Shown here: in pieces, positions 17,974 through 26,591 of the stretch
Position numbering within the stretch: the first letter of the stretch is position 1
Layout: each line of letters opens with the position of its first letter
From: Gammaproteobacteria bacterium
GTDB taxonomy: Bacteria; Pseudomonadota; Gammaproteobacteria; Pseudomonadales; Azotimanducaceae
Reading direction: 5' to 3'
DNA length: 38,236 nt
Assembly: GCA_028821515.1 (NCBI GenBank)
Contig: JAPPGA010000003.1
Location: 1 to 38,236 of the forward strand
Translations under genes and position numbers: made by a program
The notes under the pieces: model-generated
Databases searched by the model: none
What the model was told of the DNA's origin: nothing
The model's input: the letters and a program-made list of their open reading frames with translations, nothing else

Positions 17974-20880
17974 ATGAAGACGCAACGTATGTATGACAGG
18001 AATCGAGGGCGCAACACACCCGGTCCCGCAACATGGAAGAGAAAGCCGTTGGGGATCGCCATTTCGGCCATTGTCGCGGGTGCGGGTGGAGCTTCTGCTG
18101 CTGAAGGGACTGGCGTAGGGGTCGAGCCGGAGGCTGACCGGCGCCTCGCTCCCGAGGTGATCGTCGTCACCGCCACCAAGCGGGAGGAGAGTCTGCAGGA
18201 TGTGCCCATCTCCGTGCAGGCGGTCACCGGGTATACCGTACAGGAACTCGGTATCGAGACGTTCGACGAATACGTCGAGTACCTGCCGAACGTCGTGAGC
18301 GCGGGGAATGGTCCTGGCAAGAAGGAGCTTTATATCCGCGGCAGCGCCACCGAGCAGACCGGCCCGACCGTCGCCCCTGCGCAGGGTTCAACGCCGGGAG
18401 TGGCGCTCTACGTGGACGAGCTGCCCGTGTCCTTCGGCGCGCGCAACCTCGATGTCTACGCGGTGGACCTGGAACGCATCGAGGTACTGTCCGGGCCGCA
18501 GGGCACGTTGTTCGGCGAGAGTTCGCAGTCCGGCACCGTGCGGCTGATCACCCGCAAGCCGCAGCACGGCAAGGTCGCTACCGGATTCAATGCCAAGTTC
18601 GCCACTACCGCGGACGGCGCCGACACGAGCGGGGCCAGCGGCTGGCTGAACCTGCCGATATCGGATGCGCTAGCGGTTCGTGCCGTCGTTTACAGCGACA
18701 CCCAGGGAGGCTGGGTGGACAATGTTCCCGCGACGTTCGTACCCAGCGGCGAGGTCGTCGACCGCAACAATGTCGCCGGGTACGGTCCGGATCTCACGGG
18801 CGCCGACTCGGTCGCGGTTGCGCGCAACGACGCTCTCGTGCAGGACGACTGGAACGAGGCGTCCTATCGCGGCGGCCGCGTTGGCGCGGCCTGGGCCTTG
18901 AGCGACAACTGGGATGTGCTGGTTCAGCACACCTCTCAGACGCTGGAGGCGGAGGGCTCGTTCATCGTCGACCCGAACCTGGATCAGGACAACGCGACGG
19001 CGCGGTTTTCCCCCGAGTACAACCGCGACAGTTTCGGTCTGACCACGTGGACACTCAACGGACGTCTCGGCCAACTGGACCTGATCTACACCGGGGGCAC
19101 GTTGAGCCGCGATATCGACAGCATCATCGACTATACGCACTACAACAATGGTGGTGGCTACATCACCTACTACCTCTGCAGCGGCAACGTCTACGATGCC
19201 ACGGATGTCAACAACTGTTATGACCCGACCAAGCAGTACATGGAAGAAAGCTCCAACGCCCGAACGACCCACGAGATCCGGGTCACCACGGACCCCGAAA
19301 GGCGGATGAGGTTGCTGGGCGGCCTGTACATCAATGACGTGGAAACCAACCATGTCGGCGATTTCCAGTATGCCTCCTCCAATCCTGCCTTCGCCGAGCA
19401 CGTCAGCAGCTACTACAACGACAATTCCGGCGACGGCTTCCAGCTTGGCAACGTGTCCGTTCCCACCGAGGGAATCAACACGTCCGGGCCGCGCAGCCCG
19501 TTCACGACGTTCTTCAACGACTTCACCCGCACCGAGGAACAGGTGGCGCTTTTTGGCGAAGTCGCGATGGACATCTCGGATGCCGTGTCGGTATCTCTCA
19601 GTGCCCGATACTACGACCTCACCACGAAACTGGCTGGCGCGGCCAACTTCTCGTTCGGGTGCCGCTACGGTATCGAACCGCAGGGTTTCGGCAACTCCGT
19701 AAGGACTGTCGATGGGCGTTGCAACAGCCACGCGTTCAGCAACGACGTGACGGCGCGCCTTGTGACGCTGGGCCAGTACAACGAGAGCGGCAGCGACAGC
19801 GTCATACTGAACGCCCGCAGCCCGAACGGCGCCCGGGACATGTTCCGGGGCGGCGGCAGCAACCAGGCGACGCTGGCCGCGATCAAGAGCGGACACCTGG
19901 ACATCGAGCACCTGCAGCCCGATGGCTCCGTCAATGAAACCGACACGATCATGAAGGCGTCCATCAGCTTCCGGCCGACGGAAGACATGATGCTCTTCGC
20001 GTCTTACGCCGAGGGCTATCGTCCGGCCACCGCGAACCGCAACGCCGGTCAGCTCTCGACGAACCAGTCGGGCGTCTACCAGAACTACGTCGTGCCCGTA
20101 GTGGCTTTGAGCGACGAGCTGTCCAGTTTCGAGATCGGTGCGAAAGGGGAGTTGCTTGACGGCTTCCTGCACCTGCACGCGACCTACTACCGGAACACGA
20201 TCAACGAGCTGCAGGTGTCGCGCTTCGACCCGTCCAACGTCGCGTTCCTGTACTTCATCGAGAATGTCGGCGATGCAGAGAGCAGTGGTCTGGACGTGGA
20301 TTTTCAATGGGCGGTCAGCCACCAGCTGACGGTGTCGGGTTCATTCAGTCTGCTTGCCACCGAACTGACTCGCCTGAACCCGCAACTGCAGGGCATCGCG
20401 GTCCCGGTGGGGAGTGAACTGCCGCTGGCACCGGCCTTCGCCGGCAACGTCAGGGTGCGTTACAGCTTCGATATCAACGCTATAGGAGGCAGCGCCTATC
20501 TGCTTGGCAGCCTGAGTTATCGGACGAAACACGTCTCCGGCATCGTCGGCAACGCGGAGTTCATGGATGACACGATCTTTCAACAGTCCGGCAGCTACTC
20601 GGGCCTGGAGTGGCAGGACGAGGGTGGCACCTTCGGCACCGTCGAGATTGACTCTCGGTTGCCGAGGAACTCGCGTTTTGTCAATCCCGCCGCAACGACC
20701 GTGAACGTGGCCTTCGGCGTTGAGCAGGAGCAGTGGGAAGGATGGGGCGCCGAGCTGTTCGTCAACAACCTGACCAACGAAGATGGGCAGATCGCCCAGG
20801 TCGCGGCCCACTACACGCCGTTTGTGAGTGTACAGAGACCGCGCACCATCGGCTTCAGGATCTTCTATGAACTCGACTGA
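17974..20880 (+). CDS. TonB-dependent outer-membrane receptor
   Basis: The product is 968 aa. A long basic leader and hydrophobic stretch (IAISAIVAGAGGASAAE, about 28-44) act as signal peptide. A TonB-box-like start and plug domain follow (VIVVTATKREESLQDVPIS, then VEVLSGPQG-type ERIEVLSGPQGTLFGE). The rest is a large beta-barrel ending in an aromatic-containing strand (GFRIFYELD). A purine-rich GGGGAGGG site lies about 10 bases before the ATG. Such receptors import scarce or bulky ligands (siderophores, cobalamin, glycans, peptides), and the ligand cannot be told here. It diverges from the GbdR-like regulator on one side. It is followed 83 bases later by the TPR-sulfotransferase, so it may serve either neighbouring system. 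No cobalamin riboswitch core was seen upstream. Confidence 0.93.
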   Translation: MKTQRMYDRNRGRNTPGPATWKRKPLGIAISAIVAGAGGASAAEGTGVGVEPEADRRLAPEVIVVTATKREESLQDVPISVQAVTGYTVQELGIETFDEYVEYLPNVVSAGNGPGKKELYIRGSATEQTGPTVAPAQGSTPGVALYVDELPVSFGARNLDVYAVDLERIEVLSGPQGTLFGESSQSGTVRLITRKPQHGKVATGFNAKFATTADGADTSGASGWLNLPISDALAVRAVVYSDTQGGWVDNVPATFVPSGEVVDRNNVAGYGPDLTGADSVAVARNDALVQDDWNEASYRGGRVGAAWALSDNWDVLVQHTSQTLEAEGSFIVDPNLDQDNATARFSPEYNRDSFGLTTWTLNGRLGQLDLIYTGGTLSRDIDSIIDYTHYNNGGGYITYYLCSGNVYDATDVNNCYDPTKQYMEESSNARTTHEIRVTTDPERRMRLLGGLYINDVETNHVGDFQYASSNPAFAEHVSSYYNDNSGDGFQLGNVSVPTEGINTSGPRSPFTTFFNDFTRTEEQVALFGEVAMDISDAVSVSLSARYYDLTTKLAGAANFSFGCRYGIEPQGFGNSVRTVDGRCNSHAFSNDVTARLVTLGQYNESGSDSVILNARSPNGARDMFRGGGSNQATLAAIKSGHLDIEHLQPDGSVNETDTIMKASISFRPTEDMMLFASYAEGYRPATANRNAGQLSTNQSGVYQNYVVPVVALSDELSSFEIGAKGELLDGFLHLHATYYRNTINELQVSRFDPSNVAFLYFIENVGDAESSGLDVDFQWAVSHQLTVSGSFSLLATELTRLNPQLQGIAVPVGSELPLAPAFAGNVRVRYSFDINAIGGSAYLLGSLSYRTKHVSGIVGNAEFMDDTIFQQSGSYSGLEWQDEGGTFGTVEIDSRLPRNSRFVNPAATTVNVAFGVEQEQWEGWGAELFVNNLTNEDGQIAQVAAHYTPFVSVQRPRTIGFRIFYELD

Positions 20881-20922
20881 CCGCTGTTCAGCCGGCGGCG
20901 AGGCGTAGCGGGGCAAATCGGC

Positions 20923-20947
20923 GGGCCGGGCGGCGGACGTCCGGCCC
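20923..20947 (+). terminator. GC-rich hairpin after the TonB receptor gene
   Basis: GGGCCGG and CCGGCCC form a 7-base perfect stem with an 11-base loop in the 83-base gap after the receptor stop. Only TT follows, so it is not a classic intrinsic terminator. It could attenuate transcription into the TPR-sulfotransferase gene or stabilise the receptor message. Confidence 0.3.
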
Positions 20948-20963
20948 TTCCGCTGCTGTCAAC

Positions 20964-22958
20964 GTGTCCGAAAGCGATCCGATCGTACGGCAAGCGCAAA
21001 GCTTGTTGAGCGATGGCGCGCCGGCTCGGGCGGCGCGCCTGATGGGCCAGGTTCTCGCGAAGGAACCGAACAATATCGAGGCGCTATACGCGCTGGCGGT
21101 CGCCCAGCGCCATCAGCACCAGTGGACTGCCGCGCTCGCCACGCTGGCCGGGATTCTTGAATCAAGGCCCGGCTTCGGTCGTGCGCACCAGGAAACGGGT
21201 TACAACTACATCGCCCTTGAGAACCTTCCCCGCGCAGGCGCGGCGTTCGAGCGCGCGATCGCCGCCGACCCGTCACTGGTGAACAGTTGGAAGTGTCTTG
21301 CCAAGCTCTACCACGACAGCGGCAACAGCGAGCGCCTGAAGGCTGTCCAGGATCAGCTCACCTTCCTGGAGTCGTTGCCGGACGAACTTCTCGCCGTCAT
21401 CAGCTACCTGTCGGATAACCGCCTGGCGGACGCCGAGCGCCTGTGCAAGCACTTCCTGCAATCCAACAGGACCCACGTCGAGGGAATGCGGCTCCTCGCG
21501 GAAATCGCGACACGCAACGGGACGTTCGACGAGGCCGAGTTCCTGCTTGAGAGCTGCGTCGAGTTCCACCCGTCGCACCGCGAGGCGCGCATCCAGTACG
21601 CAAACATCCTGATGCGAATGCAGAAGTTCGCGAGAGCTTTCGAGCACGCGGAGCAACTGCTGGCCGAATACCCCGACGACGAGAACCATGTTCGCGCGTT
21701 GTATGCGGCTGCCTGCGCGGGCGTCGGCAGGAATGACGCGGCCATCGAGACCTACGAGCGCCTGATGCGACACCACCCGGATAACCACTTCTTCCCGGTT
21801 TCGCTCGCGCATGTGCACAAGTCGGACGGCCAGATCGACGAGGCCGTGGCGCTTTACCGGGAGGCGTACCGGATCAAGCCGGACCACGGCGACGCCTACT
21901 GGAGCCTGGCGAACACGAAGTCCCACGAATTCACCGACGATGAACTGGCGCGGATGGAATCCCTGGTGACGGCCGCCGCCACCGGCGAGAGCGACCGTAT
22001 CCAGGTCTGTTTCGCTCTCGGGGACGCCTATGAGCAAAAGCGGGATTACGAACGGTCGTTCGGCTTCTACCGGCAGGGCAATGACCTGAAGAAGCCGTCC
22101 ACCTATCACGACCCCAGGCACCTGCAGGTGAGAATCGACAGCCAGATCGAAGTCTGTACCGAAGAACTCTTCGCCCGCAGGCACAGTGTTGGATTCGACG
22201 CGCCGGATCCGGTCTTCGTGGTGGGGTTGCCACGCGCCGGTTCGACCCTGCTGGAGCAGATCCTGTCGTCGCATTCGGCGGTGGACGGGACTATGGAGCT
22301 TCACAACATCCTGAATCTGGCCAAACGCCTGCGAGGCCGGGACGCGCCGAATGCACCGCCCAGGTATCCCCGAATCCTCGGCGAGATCGAGGACGACCTG
22401 TTCCTCAGGTTCGGCGAACAGTTCATCGAGGACACGCGGGTCTACCGGGGAACCGCCCCGTTCTTCGTCGACAAGATGCCGAACAACTTCTTCCACGTCG
22501 GGCTCATCAGGCTCATCCTGCCCAATGCGAAGGTCATCGACGCGCGCCGGCATCCCATGGCCTGCTGCTTCAGCGGCTACAAGCAACTATTCGGGGAGGG
22601 CCAGGAGTTTTCCTACGGCTTGCACGAGCTTGGCAACTACTACCGTCAGTACGTCAAGCTGATGGATCACTGGGACGAGGTGCTGCCGGACTTTGTGCTG
22701 TGCGTGCAGCATGAATCCGTGGTCGACGACCTGGAAGGACAGGTGCGACGCATTCTCGACTTCTGCGGCTTGCCGTTCGAGCAGGCCTGCGTCGACTACC
22801 ACCAGACCGAACGCAGCATCCGCACACCCAGTGCCGAGCAGGTTCGCCAGCCCATCTACCGGACGGGGCTGGAGCAGTGGCGGCATTATGAAGCGTGGCT
22901 TGACCCGTTGAAGGAAGCGCTGGGTCCGGAGGTGCGGGAGCGTTACGGGATCGACTAG
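20964..22958 (+). CDS. TPR-repeat sulfotransferase family protein
   Basis: The product is 664 aa from a GTG start without a clear ribosome site. Tandem tetratricopeptide repeats fill about residues 5-380 (for example ALYALAVAQRHQHQWTAALATL and DEAVALYREAYRIKPDHGDA). The C-terminal sulfotransferase domain begins near 415 with the 5'-phosphosulfate loop FVVGLPRAGSTLLEQ (418-432). It continues with the 3'-phosphate region KVIDARRHPMACCFSGYK. Family role: PAPS-dependent sulfation, with the TPR part holding a protein or peptide acceptor. No signal peptide or membrane segment is visible, so it is cytoplasmic. It converges with an operon that encodes a second sulfotransferase and two oxygenases, suggesting a shared modification pathway of unknown target. 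Confidence 0.9.
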   Translation: MSESDPIVRQAQSLLSDGAPARAARLMGQVLAKEPNNIEALYALAVAQRHQHQWTAALATLAGILESRPGFGRAHQETGYNYIALENLPRAGAAFERAIAADPSLVNSWKCLAKLYHDSGNSERLKAVQDQLTFLESLPDELLAVISYLSDNRLADAERLCKHFLQSNRTHVEGMRLLAEIATRNGTFDEAEFLLESCVEFHPSHREARIQYANILMRMQKFARAFEHAEQLLAEYPDDENHVRALYAAACAGVGRNDAAIETYERLMRHHPDNHFFPVSLAHVHKSDGQIDEAVALYREAYRIKPDHGDAYWSLANTKSHEFTDDELARMESLVTAAATGESDRIQVCFALGDAYEQKRDYERSFGFYRQGNDLKKPSTYHDPRHLQVRIDSQIEVCTEELFARRHSVGFDAPDPVFVVGLPRAGSTLLEQILSSHSAVDGTMELHNILNLAKRLRGRDAPNAPPRYPRILGEIEDDLFLRFGEQFIEDTRVYRGTAPFFVDKMPNNFFHVGLIRLILPNAKVIDARRHPMACCFSGYKQLFGEGQEFSYGLHELGNYYRQYVKLMDHWDEVLPDFVLCVQHESVVDDLEGQVRRILDFCGLPFEQACVDYHQTERSIRTPSAEQVRQPIYRTGLEQWRHYEAWLDPLKEALGPEVRERYGID

Positions 22959-22980
22959 CGTCCGATATGTGGTCCGGGTA

Positions 22981-23943
22981 TCACTCCATCCGTGCGTCCG
23001 GCGCGAGGGCGGCATTCAGGACCCGCTGGGCGAAGATCGCGTTGACGCCGATACGGTTGCTCCTGACCGTGAGCGCGCGCATGTTCGGATGCAGCCGGCG
23101 GCGCGTGTTGGCGATCAGCGCACGGTAGTGCACCAGGCCTTCCGGGCGGTGGCCGTACAGGAGCCAGAGCTCGCGCCAATCGCTTGCGAAACCTCGCATC
23201 AGTGAGACGTAGGTGGCGACGAGCTGCGGATCGTTTTCCGGGTTCTCGGCAAAGTCTGCGATCAGGTCCTCGATCAGCGCGGTGCATTCGCCCGGCGCCA
23301 TCACCGGCAGACTGGCGAATCTCTCGGTTCTGAGCGAGACCGCCTTGCCGGGTTCAAAGGCGATGAACGTGGCGTTCCTGGCCGTTTCTGCCGGGTCGCT
23401 GGCTTCCACAGCGCGCACCATGTCCCAGAAACGCGACGAGCCGCCGGTGTCGATGACCAGGTGTATGCGGTCCCGCGCGCTCGGGTTGAGGACCCGGTGG
23501 CGCCGCCATGAATCGAAGATCCAGCACTCGCCCGGGCGCATGTGCAGGCTCGCCGTCCCGCAGTGGAAGATCACCGACGGGTCCGTGACGACGGGGATGT
23601 GGATGCGTACGCGGCTGAACCAGTGGTAGTTGAAGTCGACGTGCAGGTTGAGCTCCGAGCGGGCGTCGATCTTCATCAGCCGCGACCGGGACAGGACTTC
23701 CCCGAAACTCGCCATCACCTGGCGCATGTACTCGCATTCGGCCAGGTGCGGCGTCGGATGCTTCTCGCCCTCGAACGAGTCGTTGTCGCCGCCTTCGCTT
23801 GAAATGAGGGCGATGGCGGAGTTGCCGGGCAAGCCGCTCGGATGCGCCATCCATCGGTCCGGCGCGAACCGGGAGGCCTCTTCGGCCAGCCTGTCGGCAT
23901 CGAAGCTGAACGGCAGGCGGATGAAGGGTCGACTCAGGCGCAT
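22981..23943 (-). CDS. Aspartyl/asparaginyl beta-hydroxylase-like oxygenase
   Basis: The product is 320 aa. The core has a double-stranded beta-helix signature: His101-x-Asp103 in LHVDFNYHW, then RIHIPVV, IFHCG, MRPGECWIFD, distal His149 and Arg158 ahead of IHLVIDTGG. This is the Asp_Arg_Hydrox family, Fe(II)/2-oxoglutarate enzymes that hydroxylate aspartate or asparagine in peptides or free amino acids. A helical C-terminal extension (about 210-320) has no recognised motif and may bind the substrate. The ATG at 23943 lies inside the end of the sulfotransferase gene (10-base overlap), so synthesis is coupled. It is the last gene of the minus-strand operon and converges with the TPR-sulfotransferase 22 bases away. 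Confidence 0.85.
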   Translation of the reverse strand: MRLSRPFIRLPFSFDADRLAEEASRFAPDRWMAHPSGLPGNSAIALISSEGGDNDSFEGEKHPTPHLAECEYMRQVMASFGEVLSRSRLMKIDARSELNLHVDFNYHWFSRVRIHIPVVTDPSVIFHCGTASLHMRPGECWIFDSWRRHRVLNPSARDRIHLVIDTGGSSRFWDMVRAVEASDPAETARNATFIAFEPGKAVSLRTERFASLPVMAPGECTALIEDLIADFAENPENDPQLVATYVSLMRGFASDWRELWLLYGHRPEGLVHYRALIANTRRRLHPNMRALTVRSNRIGVNAIFAQRVLNAALAPDARME

Positions 23944-24587
23944 GACATCGTCTTGGCGGTGACGGAGGTCTCATAGCCCAGACTATCGAAATCCAGCCGG
24001 TAGAAGTCGTTCACCAGGCCGAGCAACTCGTCGTCGTAATAGGTCGTGTAGTCGCGGTGGGCCGTCGCGTTGCTGCGCGCAAGGTCCCGTTCCGGGATCC
24101 CGATCCGCCGGCACGCCTCGCCGAACGACCGTTGCAGGTCCTCGAACCGGCCGATGAAGTCCATGCCGAGTTCGCCGCCGGCATCGACCAGCATGTCCCG
24201 TTGCGGTCGCACCAGCGCGCGCGCCTGAAACCGGGGCTCCCGGATCGCCCGTTTCATGAACCCCGTTTCCCGCCCCCGGTAGTCGGGGTTTCGCCGGTTG
24301 AGCATCGCGCATACCGATACGAAACGGTCGTAGGGGTTGCGCACGAAGGCGAACTTGAAGTAGTCGCGGCACATCGGTTTGGGCAGGTGGGCCCGCACCT
24401 GCCCGAGGGTGAGGTGGCCATGGCCGACACGCGCGAGTGCGGGGACCGGCAATTGGACCCGCTCGGTCAGCGACTGCTGCTGCCAGTCTTCTTCTCCGAG
24501 AGACCACCGCAGGGCCTCACGCACCGCGTGGGTGCCGGTTCTCGGCACGGCGAAGAACATGAAGCGGTGCCGATGGGAGACGATCAT
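23934..24587 (-). CDS. Sulfotransferase family 2-like protein
   Basis: The product is 217 aa. It begins almost directly with the PAPS-binding loop FMFFAVPRTGTHAVREAL, and a second block, FKFAFVRNPYDRFVSVCAML, matches the 3'-phosphate site of the Sulfotransfer_2 family (carbohydrate-type sulfotransferases). No signal or membrane anchor is present, so it acts in the cytoplasm. The ATG at 24587 overlaps the stop of the oxygenase gene as ATGA. A longer reading frame to 25043 runs inside that gene and is rejected. The tight overlaps on both sides (oxygenase, sulfotransferase, hydroxylase) imply equimolar production and a common pathway. The acceptor is unknown. Confidence 0.87.
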   Translation of the reverse strand: MIVSHRHRFMFFAVPRTGTHAVREALRWSLGEEDWQQQSLTERVQLPVPALARVGHGHLTLGQVRAHLPKPMCRDYFKFAFVRNPYDRFVSVCAMLNRRNPDYRGRETGFMKRAIREPRFQARALVRPQRDMLVDAGGELGMDFIGRFEDLQRSFGEACRRIGIPERDLARSNATAHRDYTTYYDDELLGLVNDFYRLDFDSLGYETSVTAKTMSCA

Positions 24588-25405
24588 GGGTGGCCGGGAC
24601 TCTCGCCCATGGTCGCGCGGACTTGGCGGTCTAGTTCGCGCTGCCGGGCGAGAGCGTCGGGATCGAGGTCCGCCGACGCGGGGATGTCTGCGCCGAAGTG
24701 GTGGAACGCATCCACTCCGCACACCAGCATCGCGGTGTCCCGCGCGTGCTGGGTCTGGCGCATGTGCGTCGCTATGTACTGCGCGTTGAAACCGATGCGG
24801 CGATCTTCCCCGCGATTGGGCGTGGAGGAATGCAGCGTCCAGCCGTGATGGAACGATGCTTCGCCGGGGCGCAGCGTGCAGGCCACGGCCTGCGACGCGT
24901 CCACGTTGTCCACTGTCTGCCCCTGGTAAAGGACGTTTGATGTGTCCTCCGTGGGCCGGTGACCGCGCCGGCCCGTCAGGTGGCTGCCCGGCACCATCCG
25001 CATGCAGCCATTGGTTTCGTTCGCGAAAGACAGCGCCAGCCACATCGACACCTGGTCGTCGCCGTCGAGGCCCCAGTAGGCGAGGTCCTGGTGCCAGCTC
25101 ACATGGGCGGCGGAGTCGGGCTCCTTGACGATGTAGGTGGCGTTCCAGAGCAGAACATTGGGGCCGATCAGCGACCTGACCGTCTCGAGCACCCTGGGAT
25201 GGGTGGCAAGTTCCAGCGGCGAGCGGAGGATCGTGTAGACCTTCGCCTGGTAGTGAAGATCGCCGAACACGGCCTCGGCCTGTTCCAACCGTTCACGGTG
25301 GGCGGTGGCTCCGGCCGGGTCCATGATGTGTACGGGCGCGAGAAAACCGTCGCGCCTGAAGCGCGCGCTTAAGGGTTTTGAACCGTTGTGCCGCACCTGA
25401 TTCAT
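24584..25405 (-). CDS. Phytanoyl-CoA dioxygenase (PhyH) family oxygenase
   Basis: The product is 273 aa, the usual length of the family. The iron triad is clear: His105-Gln-Asp107 in SWHQDLAYWG and His192 in GWTLHSSTPNRGEDRR, with Arg202/203 for 2-oxoglutarate. The family block NGCMRMVPGSH is at 132-142. The HxD aspartate is present, so it should hydroxylate rather than halogenate, since SyrB2-type halogenases have Ala or Gly there. Substrates in this family range from fatty acyl-CoA to ectoine and other small molecules, and none can be assigned here. It lies 54 bases after the PdxA-family gene and overlaps the sulfotransferase gene by 4 bases. Confidence 0.9.
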   Translation of the reverse strand: MNQVRHNGSKPLSARFRRDGFLAPVHIMDPAGATAHRERLEQAEAVFGDLHYQAKVYTILRSPLELATHPRVLETVRSLIGPNVLLWNATYIVKEPDSAAHVSWHQDLAYWGLDGDDQVSMWLALSFANETNGCMRMVPGSHLTGRRGHRPTEDTSNVLYQGQTVDNVDASQAVACTLRPGEASFHHGWTLHSSTPNRGEDRRIGFNAQYIATHMRQTQHARDTAMLVCGVDAFHHFGADIPASADLDPDALARQRELDRQVRATMGESPGHP

Positions 25406-25459
25406 GGCGTGCCGCTCCCGTTGCTCAAGGCAGGGATAATGGCGGGGTCGGTGAGACTG

Positions 25460-26473
25460 TCAAGCGCCGGTTGCGACCTGGAAGACTCCCGCCCCGACAA
25501 GCCTCCAGGCATAGTCCAGGGCATGCCCCAGCGACTCGGTAAAGGCCTCCCCCCGCCACGCGATGTCGAAGGCGGTGCCGTGATCGACCGAGGTGCGAAC
25601 GATGGGGAGCCCGATGGTGACGTTCACGGCGGACTCGAAGCTCGCAAGCTTCATCGGGCCGTGACCCTGGTCGTGGTACATGCAGACGATCGCGTCGAAG
25701 CGGTCGCGGTGGATCGCCTGGTAGAAGACCGTGTCGGCGGGGTGAGGACCGGATGCGTCGATGCCGTCCCGCCGCGCCGCCTCTATGGCGGGCGAGATGA
25801 TCTCTGATTCCTCCGTGCCGAACAGCCCGTTCTCGCTCGCGTGGGGATTCAGGCCACACACGGCGATCCGCGGCCGCGGCAGGAAGCGGGACAGCGTTCG
25901 GTGCGTGAGTTCGATGACCGAGCGCACCCGCGGGCGGGTGACAGAGCGGATCGCTTCGGACAGTGGTACGTGGGTACTGACATGGGTGACCGCCACGTCC
26001 CGGGTTGCAAGCATCGGACAGTAATCGCGCACGCCGCAAAGCGCGGCGATAAGTTCCGTGTGGCCGACGAAGTCGGGATCGCTTTCCCGGGTCGCGTACT
26101 TGTTCATCGGCATCGTGACGATTCCGGCCACCCGCCCCGAGAGTGCATCGCGCGCTGCCGCTTCCACGTAGTCCCGGGCGGCGGCGCCGGCCCTGGTGTT
26201 GAGCCGGCCTGGTGTCAGGTCGGTGGCGTCGAGGCGTCCGAGATCGACGACATTGAGTTTGCCCGATCGAAGACCGGACGGATGCATGATGACGTGCGAG
26301 CGGAGGCCGAGGCCCAGCAGGTCCGCGCCGGCGTCGAGGATGGACGCGTCGCCGTAGACGACCGTCGCCTCATCCAGCAGCCCATCGGCGAATCGTCTCA
26401 GGACGATTTCGGGCCCGACACCGGAGGCATCGCCCATCGTGATCGCGAGTGGTGGTGACGCTTTGGGTTTCAA
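25460..26473 (-). CDS. pdxA: PdxA-family 4-phosphate dehydrogenase (PdxA or PdxA2 type)
   Basis: The product is 337 aa. It opens with ITMGDASGVGPEI (11-23) and carries the family blocks NPHASENGLFGTEE, MYHDQGHGPMKL and NVTIGLPIVRTSVDHGTAFDIA. The metal-binding histidines are in those segments and in FVGHTE. PdxA oxidises 4-phosphohydroxy-L-threonine in vitamin B6 synthesis. The PdxA2 branch acts on D-threonate or D-erythronate 4-phosphate. The GDASG opening, rather than GDPAG, and the surroundings make PdxA2 or another sugar-acid role at least as likely. The start is an unusual TTG at 26473, supported by AGGAG 8 bases upstream. It heads the operon with the oxygenases and sulfotransferase and diverges from the radical SAM gene. 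Confidence 0.9.
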   Translation of the reverse strand: MKPKASPPLAITMGDASGVGPEIVLRRFADGLLDEATVVYGDASILDAGADLLGLGLRSHVIMHPSGLRSGKLNVVDLGRLDATDLTPGRLNTRAGAAARDYVEAAARDALSGRVAGIVTMPMNKYATRESDPDFVGHTELIAALCGVRDYCPMLATRDVAVTHVSTHVPLSEAIRSVTRPRVRSVIELTHRTLSRFLPRPRIAVCGLNPHASENGLFGTEESEIISPAIEAARRDGIDASGPHPADTVFYQAIHRDRFDAIVCMYHDQGHGPMKLASFESAVNVTIGLPIVRTSVDHGTAFDIAWRGEAFTESLGHALDYAWRLVGAGVFQVATGA

Positions 26474-26551
26474 CCACGCGACTCCTGCGCCGGGGACTTG
26501 CGGGGGAGGTTATCAGGTCCCCTCGTGATGTACCGGACGGGATTGCACCGC

Positions 26552-26580
26552 ACTTGAACCTGTATGCACATACATATAGT
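26552..26580 (+). promoter_or_regulatory. Promoter of the radical SAM gene, very short leader
   Basis: A TATAGT -10 element (26575-26580) has ACTTGA 17 bases upstream, or TTGAAC 15 bases upstream, as -35. Transcription would start about 5 bases before the ATG at 26592, leaving almost no room for a ribosome site, and none is visible. The message may therefore be nearly leaderless. Confidence 0.45.
26560..26575. promoter_or_regulatory. LexA-like (SOS) box
   Basis: CTGTATGCACATACAT fits CTGT-N8-ACAG with one mismatch at the last base, and contains the perfect arms TGTATG/CATACA around CA. It fills the space between the -35 and -10 elements, where a repressor would block transcription. The gene downstream belongs to the PA0069 family. 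From memory, PA0069 is in the LexA regulon of Pseudomonas aeruginosa. Confidence 0.5.
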
Positions 26581-26591
26581 GTTCGTGCCCA

